64,000 nt of DNA from Nanobdellota archaeon (GCA_021799535.1 JAJZAH010000003.1:62001-126000); one strand, 5' to 3'; numbered from the stretch's first letter, positions 1-9,856 are shown. Program-made: numbers and translations. The notes: generated by a model from the letters alone, not told the origin.

Positions 1-2
1 AC

Positions 3-44
3 GAATTAGAAAAAAAAGGTTATGAATGGATAGAGGAAGATTGA
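3..44 (+). CDS. 3' end of an upstream CDS (partial), ...ELEKKGYEWIEED*
   Basis: Open frame from the window edge to TGA at 42-44. Confidence 0.55.
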   Translation, partial: ELEKKGYEWIEED

Positions 45-85
45 TTCTTGGAAAATTATTTAAAATACAAAGCATACATGTTCGC

Positions 86-736
86 ATGTGGGTTGCAAAA
101 CTTAAATGCCGACATGATTGCCTCATAGGAAACAGATGCAAAAAATATGGCATAGAGGCAAGTGCATATGAACTTGGAAAAACTAAACAGGGGAATGTTC
201 TTATCTCTAATTCCGTTCACCAACTTTTCGGAGAAGAAAAACAGATAAAGAAGTTCGTTGAAGACCTGAAAAAAGACAAAGATGTCATACATACAGAAAT
301 GAAAGGAGATATGTTATTCTTAGTTGAAAAGAAGAAAGGAACCCCTGTCAAGGAATATTCAAGAAACATATTTTTCGCATCTCCGGTCACAGTCGACAAA
401 AGAGGATATGAGTATTGGGAAATCGGGTCATTCGACAGGAATGAGTTAAATAAATTCATAAATAAGTTAAACAAGATTTGTTATGAACTTGATGTAATCT
501 TTATCAAAGAGACACAAGCCCAGAATATATTCTTCCCGAAGATACTTCCAAATCTAACTGGTCTCCAAAAGAAGGCAATTGATTTGGCAATAAAGGAAGG
601 ATATTATCATGTCCCAAAGAAGATTTCTTTAAGACAACTCGCAAAACACATGGGGATTGCTCTTTCGACTTATCAGAGGCATCTTCAAGTAGCCGAAGCA
701 AAACTCATCCCAAATCTTTCTTTTGACCTGAGATAG
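86..736 (+). CDS. HTH_10 (bacterio-opsin activator-like) transcriptional regulator
   Basis: C-terminal LTGLQKKAIDLAIKEGYYHVPKKISLRQLAKHMGIALSTYQRHLQVAEAKLI matches the HTH_10 pattern; start at MWVAKLK (86) preferred over 26, which overlaps the upstream frame. Confidence 0.85.
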   Translation: MWVAKLKCRHDCLIGNRCKKYGIEASAYELGKTKQGNVLISNSVHQLFGEEKQIKKFVEDLKKDKDVIHTEMKGDMLFLVEKKKGTPVKEYSRNIFFASPVTVDKRGYEYWEIGSFDRNELNKFINKLNKICYELDVIFIKETQAQNIFFPKILPNLTGLQKKAIDLAIKEGYYHVPKKISLRQLAKHMGIALSTYQRHLQVAEAKLIPNLSFDLR

Positions 737-775
737 TCCCCTTCTTTGGTGCGGGACATGTTCGCTAGAAGGAAT

Positions 776-801
776 AAGTAGTTATTAAGTAGTCACTACT
801 T
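776..801. promoter_or_regulatory. Candidate operator: AAGTAGT direct repeat plus AAGTAGT-C-ACTACTT inverted repeat
   Basis: Perfect 7-bp inverted repeat 787-793/795-801 and extra copy 776-782 directly before the ATG at 803. Confidence 0.45.
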
Positions 802-802
802 C

Positions 803-1720
803 ATGACAAATAGACTTCCGAAAATTATAAGGATTGGGAAAGACCCCACAACCGCAGAACTGAAAAATTCATTGAGAAAAAATGAGATTCCATTAAAATT
901 CTGCTATATGGGACAAGGGGCGAAATGCTGGAACAATCTGAGAGAAAGCAAAGAGTATAAATTAGGGGACAAATGGGTTTACATCCTAGAAAAGACGTTA
1001 CCTCAGGTTAGGAAGAGATTAAACGGAGAAGATTACAATTTGATTCATGTTGGTCCCGGGAACGGTATTGAGATCCCCTCATTTCTTGGAAGCATTGGAT
1101 TAAATGGTAAAGCGAGATACTGCGGAATTGATGTAAGCAGAGACATGCTTGAACTGGCAATAGAGTCCAACAGGGACACCTTAAATCAGAAGAATTCAGT
1201 TTGGTACCAGTCCGATGTTGAATCAAAAGGAAATCTTGAAAGGATAGCTAAGGGCATTAGAAGAAAGTACTCGGAGAGGAGTCTTATTCTATTAACAGAT
1301 GAAGGAACTCTCCTATCAAATAAGAGTATCTTCAAGGAACTCTACAGAGCCCTCGGTAAAGGGGATTATGCCTTAATCACGATTGAAGGGGACAACCCGG
1401 AAAAAAGAGGGGAAATTTTGCAAACTTATTCTCTTCCTCAAACATTAAAGATACTATCAGTAGGCCTTAGGAAGGCAGGATATGATTATAATCGTGGAAG
1501 CTTTTCCTTTTCTTTCAATGAAAGAAGATCACGAGTGGAAGTTTATTTCAATACCCATGTGGGGAATAAGCTTCTTTGCCTAGCCTCATATAAACCAAAA
1601 AAGGAGGAATTTTTCAATGAATTGAAATCCTTTGGATTTGATATCCCTTATTTCAAATTCCATGAGGAAGCCTGGGCTTTCTCAGTTCTCTTGGAGAAAA
1701 GAGACAAAAATGTTCAGTGA
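803..1720 (+). CDS. EgtD-like / Methyltransf_33-type SAM-dependent methyltransferase
   Basis: VGPGNGIEIPSFL SAM motif, YCGIDVSRDMLELA, N-terminal layout like histidine-specific methyltransferases. Confidence 0.65.
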   Translation: MTNRLPKIIRIGKDPTTAELKNSLRKNEIPLKFCYMGQGAKCWNNLRESKEYKLGDKWVYILEKTLPQVRKRLNGEDYNLIHVGPGNGIEIPSFLGSIGLNGKARYCGIDVSRDMLELAIESNRDTLNQKNSVWYQSDVESKGNLERIAKGIRRKYSERSLILLTDEGTLLSNKSIFKELYRALGKGDYALITIEGDNPEKRGEILQTYSLPQTLKILSVGLRKAGYDYNRGSFSFSFNERRSRVEVYFNTHVGNKLLCLASYKPKKEEFFNELKSFGFDIPYFKFHEEAWAFSVLLEKRDKNVQ

Positions 1721-2855
1721 ATTTTATCCATCTGCTGACAAGGAAGTTAGAAGTATCTTAAAAAATGTGAAATCTCCATCGGAAGAAAAAGTTAAAGACA
1801 TTCTTGAGAAAAGCAAAACTGAAAGTTTGGATTTACCTGAAATCGCTGAACTGTTGGAAACTAGGGGCGATCAAAGTTTTGAGATGATGAGGGATTTTAC
1901 ACTTGAAAATTTCAGAGGTCCAGAAGGCAATGAACTGAGGAATATCTCTCCAATTTACCTCTCAAGTCATTGCATCGATAAATGTGGTTACTGTCAATTC
2001 TCAGCGAGCAGAACCGACACACAAAGAACAAGACTTTCATTAAACCAACTTGAAAGAGAGGTTTTATCTGTGATTGACGAGGGGAACAATGTGATAGAAT
2101 TCACTCTCGCAACAGATCCTGACTTTACCCCGGGAAAACTTGCAGAATATGTAAATAAAACCAAAAAGATCTTGGGCGACAGAAAAGGAAGTGGCGTTCT
2201 CCTTTGTTCAGATTACCTCACAGAAGAAGATTACAAAAATCTCAAAGAGGCGGGACTCTGGGGTATTATCCAATGGGACGAAACTCTTGACAGGTCAAAG
2301 TACGAAAAGTGGCACGGGCAGAGCCCCAGAAAAAAGAACTTCGAAGAAAGAATGGACAACCATGACCGCGCCGCCAAATCTGGGCTTGAATCGGCAACGG
2401 GAGTCTTGTTCGGACTTTCTGACTTCAGATACGACGTCTTGATGCAAATTGCAAAAGCAAGGCATCTGCATAATGAATATGGGAAAAGGCCATTTGTTTT
2501 CGGAACCCCAAGATTAAAACCGATAGGGGGAAAGGAAATGCACCCAATAGATGAAGTTGATGACAGAAAGTACGAAACCGCCCTCATGGTTTACAAAATC
2601 GCGGAGCCTGATGTCGCGAGATGGCTCCAGACAAGAGAAATGCCTGAGTTGAATTTCAGGAATATGCTCGACGGAGATGTTTACACTTACAGATGCGGGG
2701 AAGTCAAACCTGGAGGTTACCAAGTCAATAAATCGACAGTCAACTCACTAAAAGGCGGGCAGTTTGGAGTGAATGAGATGGAAAGAATAGATTTCGAAGA
2801 GAAACTGAAAAAGACAAATTTCTCAGTTAATTATTCCTGGATTGGAGGGGATTAA
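1710..2855 (+). CDS. Radical SAM enzyme of the ThiH/HydG/NosL-like group
   Basis: CIDKCGYC (CX3CX2C), [32 protein letters not shown] at 1710 overlaps the upstream gene end. Confidence 0.8.
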   Translation: MFSEFYPSADKEVRSILKNVKSPSEEKVKDILEKSKTESLDLPEIAELLETRGDQSFEMMRDFTLENFRGPEGNELRNISPIYLSSHCIDKCGYCQFSASRTDTQRTRLSLNQLEREVLSVIDEGNNVIEFTLATDPDFTPGKLAEYVNKTKKILGDRKGSGVLLCSDYLTEEDYKNLKEAGLWGIIQWDETLDRSKYEKWHGQSPRKKNFEERMDNHDRAAKSGLESATGVLFGLSDFRYDVLMQIAKARHLHNEYGKRPFVFGTPRLKPIGGKEMHPIDEVDDRKYETALMVYKIAEPDVARWLQTREMPELNFRNMLDGDVYTYRCGEVKPGGYQVNKSTVNSLKGGQFGVNEMERIDFEEKLKKTNFSVNYSWIGGD

Positions 2856-4813
2856 ATCCTCTTCCCCCTCAATAAATTTGCATTCGTGACAACAGTTATC
2901 GATGATAAAGCCATCGCAATCTCTGCAAATATTGGGTTTAAAACTCCCGCAACCGCAAGAGGGATCGCGATCGTATTGTAGATGAAGGCCCAGAATAAAT
3001 TCTGCTTTATTTTTGAAAAAGTAGCCTTCGAGAGTTCAATCGCCTTAGGAACCCCCATTAAAGATCCATTTGTTAAGATTATGTCACCCGCTTCTATAGC
3101 AATATCCGTCCCCGTACCCATGGCAATCCCAACATTCGCTTGTTTTAACGCTGGAGCATCATTAATCCCGTCACCTACAAAAGCAACAAGTCCATCCTTG
3201 CTTTCGGATTGGAGCTCGGAGACTTTTCTGGCTTTTTCCTCGGGCAGAACATTCGCAATTACTTTTTTTATACCGACGACTTTGGCTATCGCTTTTGCCG
3301 TTCTTTCATTGTCTCCCGTAATCATCACAGTACAATAATTTTTTTTATGCAGTTCATTTAAAGCCTCAGCGGAATCTTCCTTTACCGAATCGGAAAGCGC
3401 AAATACTCCATAAGCTTTTTTGTCCGTTTCACATGACAGGATTACCACCGTCTTTCCTTCATCTTCAAAGTGACTTATCTCCTTAGAAAATTTTTTAAGG
3501 TCTATCCCCGATTCAGTAATCAAACTTTTGTTTCCGATGAGGTATCTTTTTCCAGAAATGATGCCCTCCACCCCCTTACCTCGAAGGATTCTGAAATTAT
3601 TTACTGTCTTATAATTCTTCAATTTTGAATAATTTACAACTGTTTTAGATAAAGGATGCTCTGAAAGTTTTTCTAGACTTCCCGCAATTTCTAAAAATTC
3701 CTTCTTGGTCGTGTCACCGGAAATCTTGACATCGGTCACTTCAGGTTTTCCTTTTGTTATCGTACCCGTCTTGTCAAAAATTACAGTTCTGACTTCTTTC
3801 ATTGTTTGTATAGCTTCTCCTTTTCTTATTAAAATCCCTTTTTTTGCCCCCATACCTGATCCAACAGTAAGAGCAATCGGCGTCGCTAAGCCTAAAGCAC
3901 AGGGGCATGAGATGACAAGAACCGAGATAGCTGCCCCAAAAGCATAACTAAAACTCCCGAAAAAACTCCATGCTATGAAAGTTAAAACGGATATTCCCAG
4001 AACTAATGGGACAAATATCGCTGTGATTTTGTCTGCAAGTTTTTGTATCGGGACCTTGCTACTCTGCGTCTCTTCAACAAGTTCAATTATATGAGAAAGA
4101 AAAGTATCTGAACCCACCTTCAAGGCCTTGACATACAAAAATCCATCCTGATTTACTGTAGCTCCGATAGCGTTATCCCCTTTTCTTTTGTCAACGGGAA
4201 AGCTCTCGCCTGTAATCATGGACTCATCGATACTGCTTTCACCTTTTATTACAACCCCATCTGTCGGAATTTTCTCCCCGGGTTTGATTAGCATGATGTC
4301 TCCAACTCTCACCTTGGAAATAAGAATTTCAATTTCTTCCTTGCCTCTAAGTACCCTAGCATTCTTGGCACCCATCTCCAAAAGCTTCCTTATTTCCTGT
4401 CCGGCCTTCCCCCGGGCTTTTGATTCAATATATTTCCCTGTGACAAATATTGCCATAACCATCGCGGAAACTCCGGAATAATTTTGGATGCTAAGAAAGA
4501 AACTGAGTATACCGGTCAGATATGCAACAACTGTCCCAAGAGAAATGAGAGAGTCCATATTGAAATATAAGCTTAAAAGACCATGAAATCCGGATTTTAA
4601 TGTCTGAAGCCCTATTATGAATATGACAGGGAAAGATAAGACCAAAATTATCACAGACATCACACTTTCATCAAAAAGCATAAAGCCGAAAAGTTTCGTA
4701 ATATACATAAAAAAGATCACGGGAACCAAAATTATCCAGCTCCAAATAAGCTTTTTTTTCCACATCTTCGATTCCTCATCCTCTAATTTTCCGGTTTTAT
4801 TTTCTTTATCCAT
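2852..4813 (-). CDS. copA: Heavy-metal P1B-type ATPase, Cu(I)-exporting type
   Basis: CPC motif ([11 protein letters not shown]), [22 protein letters not shown] and [15 protein letters not shown]; no N-terminal HMA domain. Confidence 0.92.
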   Translation of the reverse strand: MDKENKTGKLEDEESKMWKKKLIWSWIILVPVIFFMYITKLFGFMLFDESVMSVIILVLSFPVIFIIGLQTLKSGFHGLLSLYFNMDSLISLGTVVAYLTGILSFFLSIQNYSGVSAMVMAIFVTGKYIESKARGKAGQEIRKLLEMGAKNARVLRGKEEIEILISKVRVGDIMLIKPGEKIPTDGVVIKGESSIDESMITGESFPVDKRKGDNAIGATVNQDGFLYVKALKVGSDTFLSHIIELVEETQSSKVPIQKLADKITAIFVPLVLGISVLTFIAWSFFGSFSYAFGAAISVLVISCPCALGLATPIALTVGSGMGAKKGILIRKGEAIQTMKEVRTVIFDKTGTITKGKPEVTDVKISGDTTKKEFLEIAGSLEKLSEHPLSKTVVNYSKLKNYKTVNNFRILRGKGVEGIISGKRYLIGNKSLITESGIDLKKFSKEISHFEDEGKTVVILSCETDKKAYGVFALSDSVKEDSAEALNELHKKNYCTVMITGDNERTAKAIAKVVGIKKVIANVLPEEKARKVSELQSESKDGLVAFVGDGINDAPALKQANVGIAMGTGTDIAIEAGDIILTNGSLMGVPKAIELSKATFSKIKQNLFWAFIYNTIAIPLAVAGVLNPIFAEIAMALSSITVVTNANLLRGKRI

Positions 4814-4828
4814 GTTCTAATTTGGAAA

Positions 4829-5038
4829 TTATTCTATCGAAATAGCTTTATAACCTGCTTTGGACACAGCCTTTTTCAGATCTTCGTCACTTGTTTTGTC
4901 ATTGCATTCTACAATCGCCTTTTTAGTCATTATACTTACATTTGCGAAAGAAACACCAGAAACTTTTTTTAGGCTTCTTTCAATATTTGTAGCGCAGGAT
5001 GCACAATGCATGCCTTCAACCAATATCTTTTTTTTCAT
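4829..5038 (-). CDS. Stand-alone heavy-metal-associated (HMA/CopZ-like) domain protein
   Basis: VEGMHCASCATNIERSL; 69 aa. Confidence 0.9.
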   Translation of the reverse strand: MKKKILVEGMHCASCATNIERSLKKVSGVSFANVSIMTKKAIVECNDKTSDEDLKKAVSKAGYKAISIE

Positions 5039-5094
5039 TTTGCTTACCCCCTTACATTTTCTCTTTTACAGTTTCATGTTTATTTATTTTTATC

Positions 5095-5475
5095 TTACTC
5101 TACGATCAAAGTCCCAGTTCCCATTCCCATTATGCACGCAAAACGGAAGGTTCCTTTTTTGGTCGGCGTGAACTCAATGTAATCATTTGGTGTTGGAAGT
5201 GTTCTTACAATCCCAAAATCCTTTATCGTAAACGTCCTGTAACAACCTGAAACCGTACTGTCCAGATAAATCCTGACAGGCTGTCCGACTTTCACCGTGA
5301 TTGTGTTTGGATAATAATTCCCGTTCTTTATCCCTATCGTGACTTTCTGCACATTGGTTGAAGCTGAATTTCCATTTGTGGAATTACCGCCTGATGTGCT
5401 CGAGTTTCCAATGAAAAACCATCCTAACCCGACTACCAAGATTATCAGCAAAAAAGTCACAGTTTTGTCTTTCAT
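5095..5475 (-). CDS. Membrane-anchored cupredoxin-like protein
   Basis: N-terminal TM, NxYYPNTITVKVGQPVRI and ...FRFACIMGMGTGTLIV. Confidence 0.85.
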   Translation of the reverse strand: MKDKTVTFLLIILVVGLGWFFIGNSSTSGGNSTNGNSASTNVQKVTIGIKNGNYYPNTITVKVGQPVRIYLDSTVSGCYRTFTIKDFGIVRTLPTPNDYIEFTPTKKGTFRFACIMGMGTGTLIVE

Positions 5476-6155
5476 GAAAATAAAACGCTCCTTGGCCCAA
5501 ACACGATGAGCCAGGTTGTTATCGCAGTAAGTATTATGCTGAATAAAATCGTAAGCATGTGATCTTCAACCAATTCCCTTTCATTTTCCTTCATCTCTTT
5601 GTAAATCATATAATCTAAGGAAAAGATTATCCATGATGAAATCAAGAAAATGGCGACAGAAGCTATTTTCAGATTATCGTTCAAAAGCATCACAGAAGTC
5701 ATAGCTCCCATAAGCCCCCCCATGAACCCTGCCATCAGTCCTTCCATAATCCCCATGATTCCGCAGCAGTTTCCGTTCCAAACTCCTATGAATATTCCAA
5801 ATGCCATTCCAAAAAACATCCCGTAAGAAAGCCCATTCGTCGCACCGATAAAATATCCAGGGAGGAACCCTGCAATCATCCCTGACGTCATTCCAATCAT
5901 CATTCCGGGCATGCATGAAAATTGCCTGTAAGCCCGAACCTGCCGCAGCGATGGCAAAATCATGCTGTAACTTAATATTGCAAAGAAGATAAAAAAACCG
6001 TATTTGGGCAGAAAACTATCAACATACCTTAATTTCAAAAAGTATAAAATAAAAAGAAGACCAAATGAAAAAATAAGCGAGTAAAGAATAGTCTTTAGAA
6101 GTTCTCCCTCCACTCTTTCGCCATAAAGTTCTTTCTTAAATTCTTTCAATGTCAT
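5472..6155 (-). CDS. Met/Gly-rich polytopic membrane protein
   Basis: Multiple TM segments; CMPGMMIGMTSGMIAGF...GMFFGMAFG...GIMGIMEGLMAGFMGG; overlaps the cupredoxin gene. Confidence 0.8.
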   Translation of the reverse strand: MTLKEFKKELYGERVEGELLKTILYSLIFSFGLLFILYFLKLRYVDSFLPKYGFFIFFAILSYSMILPSLRQVRAYRQFSCMPGMMIGMTSGMIAGFLPGYFIGATNGLSYGMFFGMAFGIFIGVWNGNCCGIMGIMEGLMAGFMGGLMGAMTSVMLLNDNLKIASVAIFLISSWIIFSLDYMIYKEMKENERELVEDHMLTILFSIILTAITTWLIVFGPRSVLFS

Positions 6156-6264
6156 AGCAAGCTTAGAAAAACATTCTATTTAACCACTTCGGGGAAACTA
6201 GTTTCATATGCAAAAAAATTCAGATAACCTTAAGATATAAAAACTCATATTCCATTTTCTTATC

Positions 6265-6744
6265 ATGGAAAATAAAAAAGCCGGATGGCTGATAGTGGGA
6301 ATTGCCGTAGCTATGGGGGTGATAGTTTGGATTTTTAATTCCCTTACGCAAAAAGTAATCAATGAAAACTGCATCATGGAAACAAACTGCATAATGCATG
6401 AGACCTCTTCCATACAGCTTTGGCTCGGACTTTCAATAATTGCAATAATTTTAGCCATAGGGTTTTATATAATGTTCTCAAAACCCGACGAGAAAGTTGT
6501 GGTAAAAAAAGTGAAGGAAAAACAGAAGAAAAAGATGCTTGATCTTTCAGGTCTTGAGAGAGAGGAGAAAGAAGCAATAAAATTAATTGAATCTGAAGGA
6601 AAAGCTATGTTTCAGAAAGAATTAATGGAAAAACTAGGGGTTGGAAAAGTCAAAATGACCCGCCTTTTAGACAAACTCGAAGCAAAACAGTTCATAATAA
6701 GAAAAAGAAGAGGAATGAATAATATTGTGGTTTTGAAGGATTAG
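6265..6744 (+). CDS. Membrane-anchored winged-helix regulator
   Basis: Two N-terminal TM helices then wHTH FQKELMEKLGVGKVKMTRLLDKLEAKQFIIRKRRGMNNIV. Confidence 0.8.
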   Translation: MENKKAGWLIVGIAVAMGVIVWIFNSLTQKVINENCIMETNCIMHETSSIQLWLGLSIIAIILAIGFYIMFSKPDEKVVVKKVKEKQKKKMLDLSGLEREEKEAIKLIESEGKAMFQKELMEKLGVGKVKMTRLLDKLEAKQFIIRKRRGMNNIVVLKD

Positions 6745-6876
6745 AAACCAATTTCACCAAACAGTTTATAATCCGGCAAAGATAGATGAGTTTATGAAAT
6801 ATATTTTCAAATGTCCATTAACTTTAAATATGAAAAATATGTTAAAAATTAATAGAATTGAAAAGGAGGAAAAAAA

Positions 6877-7653
6877 ATGAGTGAGACAATTCAAATAAAA
6901 AAAGACACCTTCTATAAAGGTGCCATAGTTGTCCTTGCAGTTCTTCTAATCATTTCAATCTTCACAGGAGGTTTTGGTTTCGGGGGGACAGGAGCAGCGA
7001 CTCGGAATAATAACGCTGCTGCCGCAGGAGCAGGAACCACTGCAGCCGCAACAACTTCTGCAGGAGATGTCACAGCAATAACTGGGAACCCTACATTGTT
7101 CCCTCAGCTCGGACCATCAAACGCGAAAGCGACAGTGATCGAATTAGCTGATTTCCAGTGTCCATACTGTGCCTTAGCCTCAGGTTTGCCAAACTGGACA
7201 AGCCAATACACTAGTCAGTACGGAAGCCTTATAGGATCGGCAGGAAATGCCGAGAAAGCCGCACAAAACGGTCAGATAAGATTCATCTTCGCGCCATTGA
7301 GTTTCCTTGGACAAGAATCGGTGAATGCCGCACAAGCAGCATTCTGCGCTGAGAATCAGGACAAATTCTGGCAGATGCATGACGCTATTTATCAGGCAAG
7401 CACAGGACCAACTGAAGATGATGGAAAATACAGCATCTCTAATTTAGAGAAGATTGCTGTAGGAATCTCCGGACTTGACACAGCTAAGTTCAACAGTTGC
7501 CTTGAAAGCAATGCAACACTCTCAGAAGTACAGCAGGTTATGAGCACTGTCCAGAATGCGGGATTCCAGATTTCGACACCTCAGTTCTGGGTGAACGGAC
7601 AACAGGTCCAGCCTTCATGGTCTTCCATACAGGCTGCAATCAACGCCGCGTAA
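6877..7653 (+). CDS. DsbA/DsbG-like extracytoplasmic thioredoxin, CPYC active site
   Basis: TM anchor, Ala/Thr-rich linker, ELADFQCPYCALASG. Confidence 0.9.
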   Translation: MSETIQIKKDTFYKGAIVVLAVLLIISIFTGGFGFGGTGAATRNNNAAAAGAGTTAAATTSAGDVTAITGNPTLFPQLGPSNAKATVIELADFQCPYCALASGLPNWTSQYTSQYGSLIGSAGNAEKAAQNGQIRFIFAPLSFLGQESVNAAQAAFCAENQDKFWQMHDAIYQASTGPTEDDGKYSISNLEKIAVGISGLDTAKFNSCLESNATLSEVQQVMSTVQNAGFQISTPQFWVNGQQVQPSWSSIQAAINAA

Positions 7654-7682
7654 ATTTATTTTTTATTTTTATTTTTATTTTA
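7654..7682 (+). terminator. T-rich transcription terminator
   Basis: atttattttttatttttatttttatttta directly after the stop codon. Confidence 0.55.
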
Positions 7683-7772
7683 GTTTTGAAGGTAAAAAGA
7701 TGGAGTTATGAATTTAATTTCATATCAAGAAGCCCCGTTAATTTTATATATAAAAAATTCCAACTTAGCCTA

Positions 7773-8474
7773 ATGAAAGGGACTATAAAAATAAAAAAAA
7801 GGGTCTTTTATGTATCACTAATTGCCTTTGTCATTCTCGCCGCCATTATTGTTCTGATAGTTGTTTCTTCATTGCCCAAAACCCAAAAAAGCAATTTTTC
7901 AGTTTTTGATGACGGCAACATATATCCTTCACTAGGTCCGGCAAATGCAAACCATACTGTAATAGAGTTCGCAGATTTCCAATGCCCTTGGTGTGCAGTT
8001 GCCTCAGGGCTACCTGCATGGGCTCAAAGTGCAGCGAACTCCAATTCCAATGTGGCAAGTATGCTTGGATCTGCCGGGAAACTGGAAAGTATGGCAGAAG
8101 ATGGCCAGATAAAATTTATCTATGTTCCCATGGCTTTTTTGGGTGATGAGTCGGTCAACGCAGCAGAAGCCGCTCTATGCGCCAACAGGCAAGGTAAATT
8201 CTGGCAGATGCATGATGCACTGTTCACAGCAAATGATGGCAAAGAAAACGACGGTACTTTCACAAAAGACAATCTGGAGGCTCTTGCGCAAAGCGTACAG
8301 GGTTTAGATACTGCTAAATTCAACAGCTGTCTTGAAAGCTCAAGCACGATTTCTGACGTGATGGAAGCCACAAATGCAGCAGACCAATTCGTTCAAGGAA
8401 CCCCCACGTTCTTTGTTGACGGAAAACAGATTTCAGGGACCTGGGCAAGTTTACAGGCAGCGTTGGGACAATAG
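7773..8474 (+). CDS. DsbA/DsbG-like extracytoplasmic thioredoxin, CPWC active site (paralogue of previous gene)
   Basis: EFADFQCPWCAVASG; start at MKGTIKIKKRV. Confidence 0.9.
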   Translation: MKGTIKIKKRVFYVSLIAFVILAAIIVLIVVSSLPKTQKSNFSVFDDGNIYPSLGPANANHTVIEFADFQCPWCAVASGLPAWAQSAANSNSNVASMLGSAGKLESMAEDGQIKFIYVPMAFLGDESVNAAEAALCANRQGKFWQMHDALFTANDGKENDGTFTKDNLEALAQSVQGLDTAKFNSCLESSSTISDVMEATNAADQFVQGTPTFFVDGKQISGTWASLQAALGQ

Positions 8475-8480
8475 ACTAAA

Positions 8481-8993
8481 TTATTTCAACCGTTTATTTT
8501 CACAATGCATACTCCAAAGAGAACCATCTTCATCTGTAGTATAAGCATGAACATAAACACCTTCCCCTCCGCTAAGACCCCTTATCTTGTGCTTACAGGG
8601 ATTAAGAGCGGTATGGGGAATCAAACCAAGATTTATTTGAGAGTTATTAATTTTAGACAAATTATTGATGTCCAAAATTCCAAAAAGGTCTTTAGAATGA
8701 TAAAGTGTGAAAGTAGCGTCAAGTTCCCATCCCCCTAGACCCCCCAAATAGATGGAATCCGGATTTATCGGGCGTTGATTAAACTTTTTTAGCTCACTTT
8801 CGATACTTCTGTACTTTTCAGAAATTGCCAATCCATCATATTCATGATTGTATAATTGATGGGATATTTTATCTTTTAGTCTTCTCGAAGGGTAGTAAGA
8901 GAGTGTGTAAACCCTGAAAGTGCCAAACTCTCCAGACTTATCGGCACTCAATAAAAATTTTCTTATCTCTTCATCTTCAAGAGGTTTTTCCAC
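8481..8993 (-). CDS. Hypothetical protein
   Basis: 170-aa ORF with no recognised motif. Confidence 0.65.
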   Translation of the reverse strand: MEKPLEDEEIRKFLLSADKSGEFGTFRVYTLSYYPSRRLKDKISHQLYNHEYDGLAISEKYRSIESELKKFNQRPINPDSIYLGGLGGWELDATFTLYHSKDLFGILDINNLSKINNSQINLGLIPHTALNPCKHKIRGLSGGEGVYVHAYTTDEDGSLWSMHCENKRLK

Positions 8994-9046
8994 TCCAAAC
9001 TTTAAGGAATTTAATTTAAATAATTTTATATCTTAAGGGATATATT

Positions 9047-9856
9047 TCAGATATCAATTTCCCCGCAAATCTCTTTTATCTCATCAGTCAGTTTCAAAAT
9101 AGTCTCTTTATCCAGCCTTGTTCTTCTCGAAAGATCATCAGGGGATCCTCTAAGAAGATCGCGTGCTATAACAATTTTTGCAGAATAAAGTCTATTTAAT
9201 ATTTCATCGGAGACCGAACTTAGGATAGTTATAGGATAGAGTTTCTTCTCCATTATAAGGTTCTGGAGGCTTTCATCCTGCGGATAGTTCCAGCTTGTTA
9301 TTTTCAAATTTACCCCTCTTGCATACTCAACCGCATCATCGGAGCACTTCGTGTTTGTCACAAGCCAAGGGGCATCGAACCCATATTTTCCGAGGTCCAG
9401 GAATCTTGCATAGGTATACAACGCGGAGTGAAGATCTGTTATTGTTCCTGATTCATTATGGTACTTGCATTCAATCATCCACTTTTTCTTCCTGATCGCA
9501 ACGATATCAACTTCGTGTATTATCCTTTTTCCTTTTAGTTTGTTGTCTGTAGTAGTTTGATAACCATAATATTCAAGCACTCTAGCGAAAAATTGCTCGA
9601 ATGGGAATCCCGTCGGACCAAGAGACATTATAGCTTTCTTTATTCCGTACCTTTGCGATACACCAGGCTCATTTTTCAAGAACTCAAGGAGAAATTCAAA
9701 AATCTCCTTTGTTGGGATATCTTCCCTATACATTTTTCTGACTTCATTGACTGCAGCGCCCGCGAGTTTTTTCGAGCCCCCGGCATTTCTTACAGCGCGA
9801 TAGATCTTCTTATGATCGAATTTCTCAAAATCACCGGAAGACTTTATCACCTGCAT
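9047..9856 (-). CDS. ATP-cone domain / Mrr-like restriction endonuclease-fold fusion
   Basis: N-term VIKSSGDFEKFDHKKIYRAVRNAG (ATP-cone); HEVDIVAIRKKKWMIECKYH (D...ExK nuclease core); C-terminal helical region. Confidence 0.85.
   Translation of the reverse strand: MQVIKSSGDFEKFDHKKIYRAVRNAGGSKKLAGAAVNEVRKMYREDIPTKEIFEFLLEFLKNEPGVSQRYGIKKAIMSLGPTGFPFEQFFARVLEYYGYQTTTDNKLKGKRIIHEVDIVAIRKKKWMIECKYHNESGTITDLHSALYTYARFLDLGKYGFDAPWLVTNTKCSDDAVEYARGVNLKITSWNYPQDESLQNLIMEKKLYPITILSSVSDEILNRLYSAKIVIARDLLRGSPDDLSRRTRLDKETILKLTDEIKEICGEIDI

Noticed and set aside
1710-2855. [FeFe]-hydrogenase maturase HydG
   Set aside because: Core motifs fit the family, but the C-terminal second-cluster Cys pattern is not apparent and no HydE/HydF/hydrogenase is present in the window; kept as ThiH/HydG-like
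2982-4481. Plus-strand ORFs antisense to copA
   Set aside because: Antisense shadows of a clear P-type ATPase
7654-7682. Short TTTTTA repeats as a microsatellite
   Set aside because: Simple T-rich terminator expected in archaea
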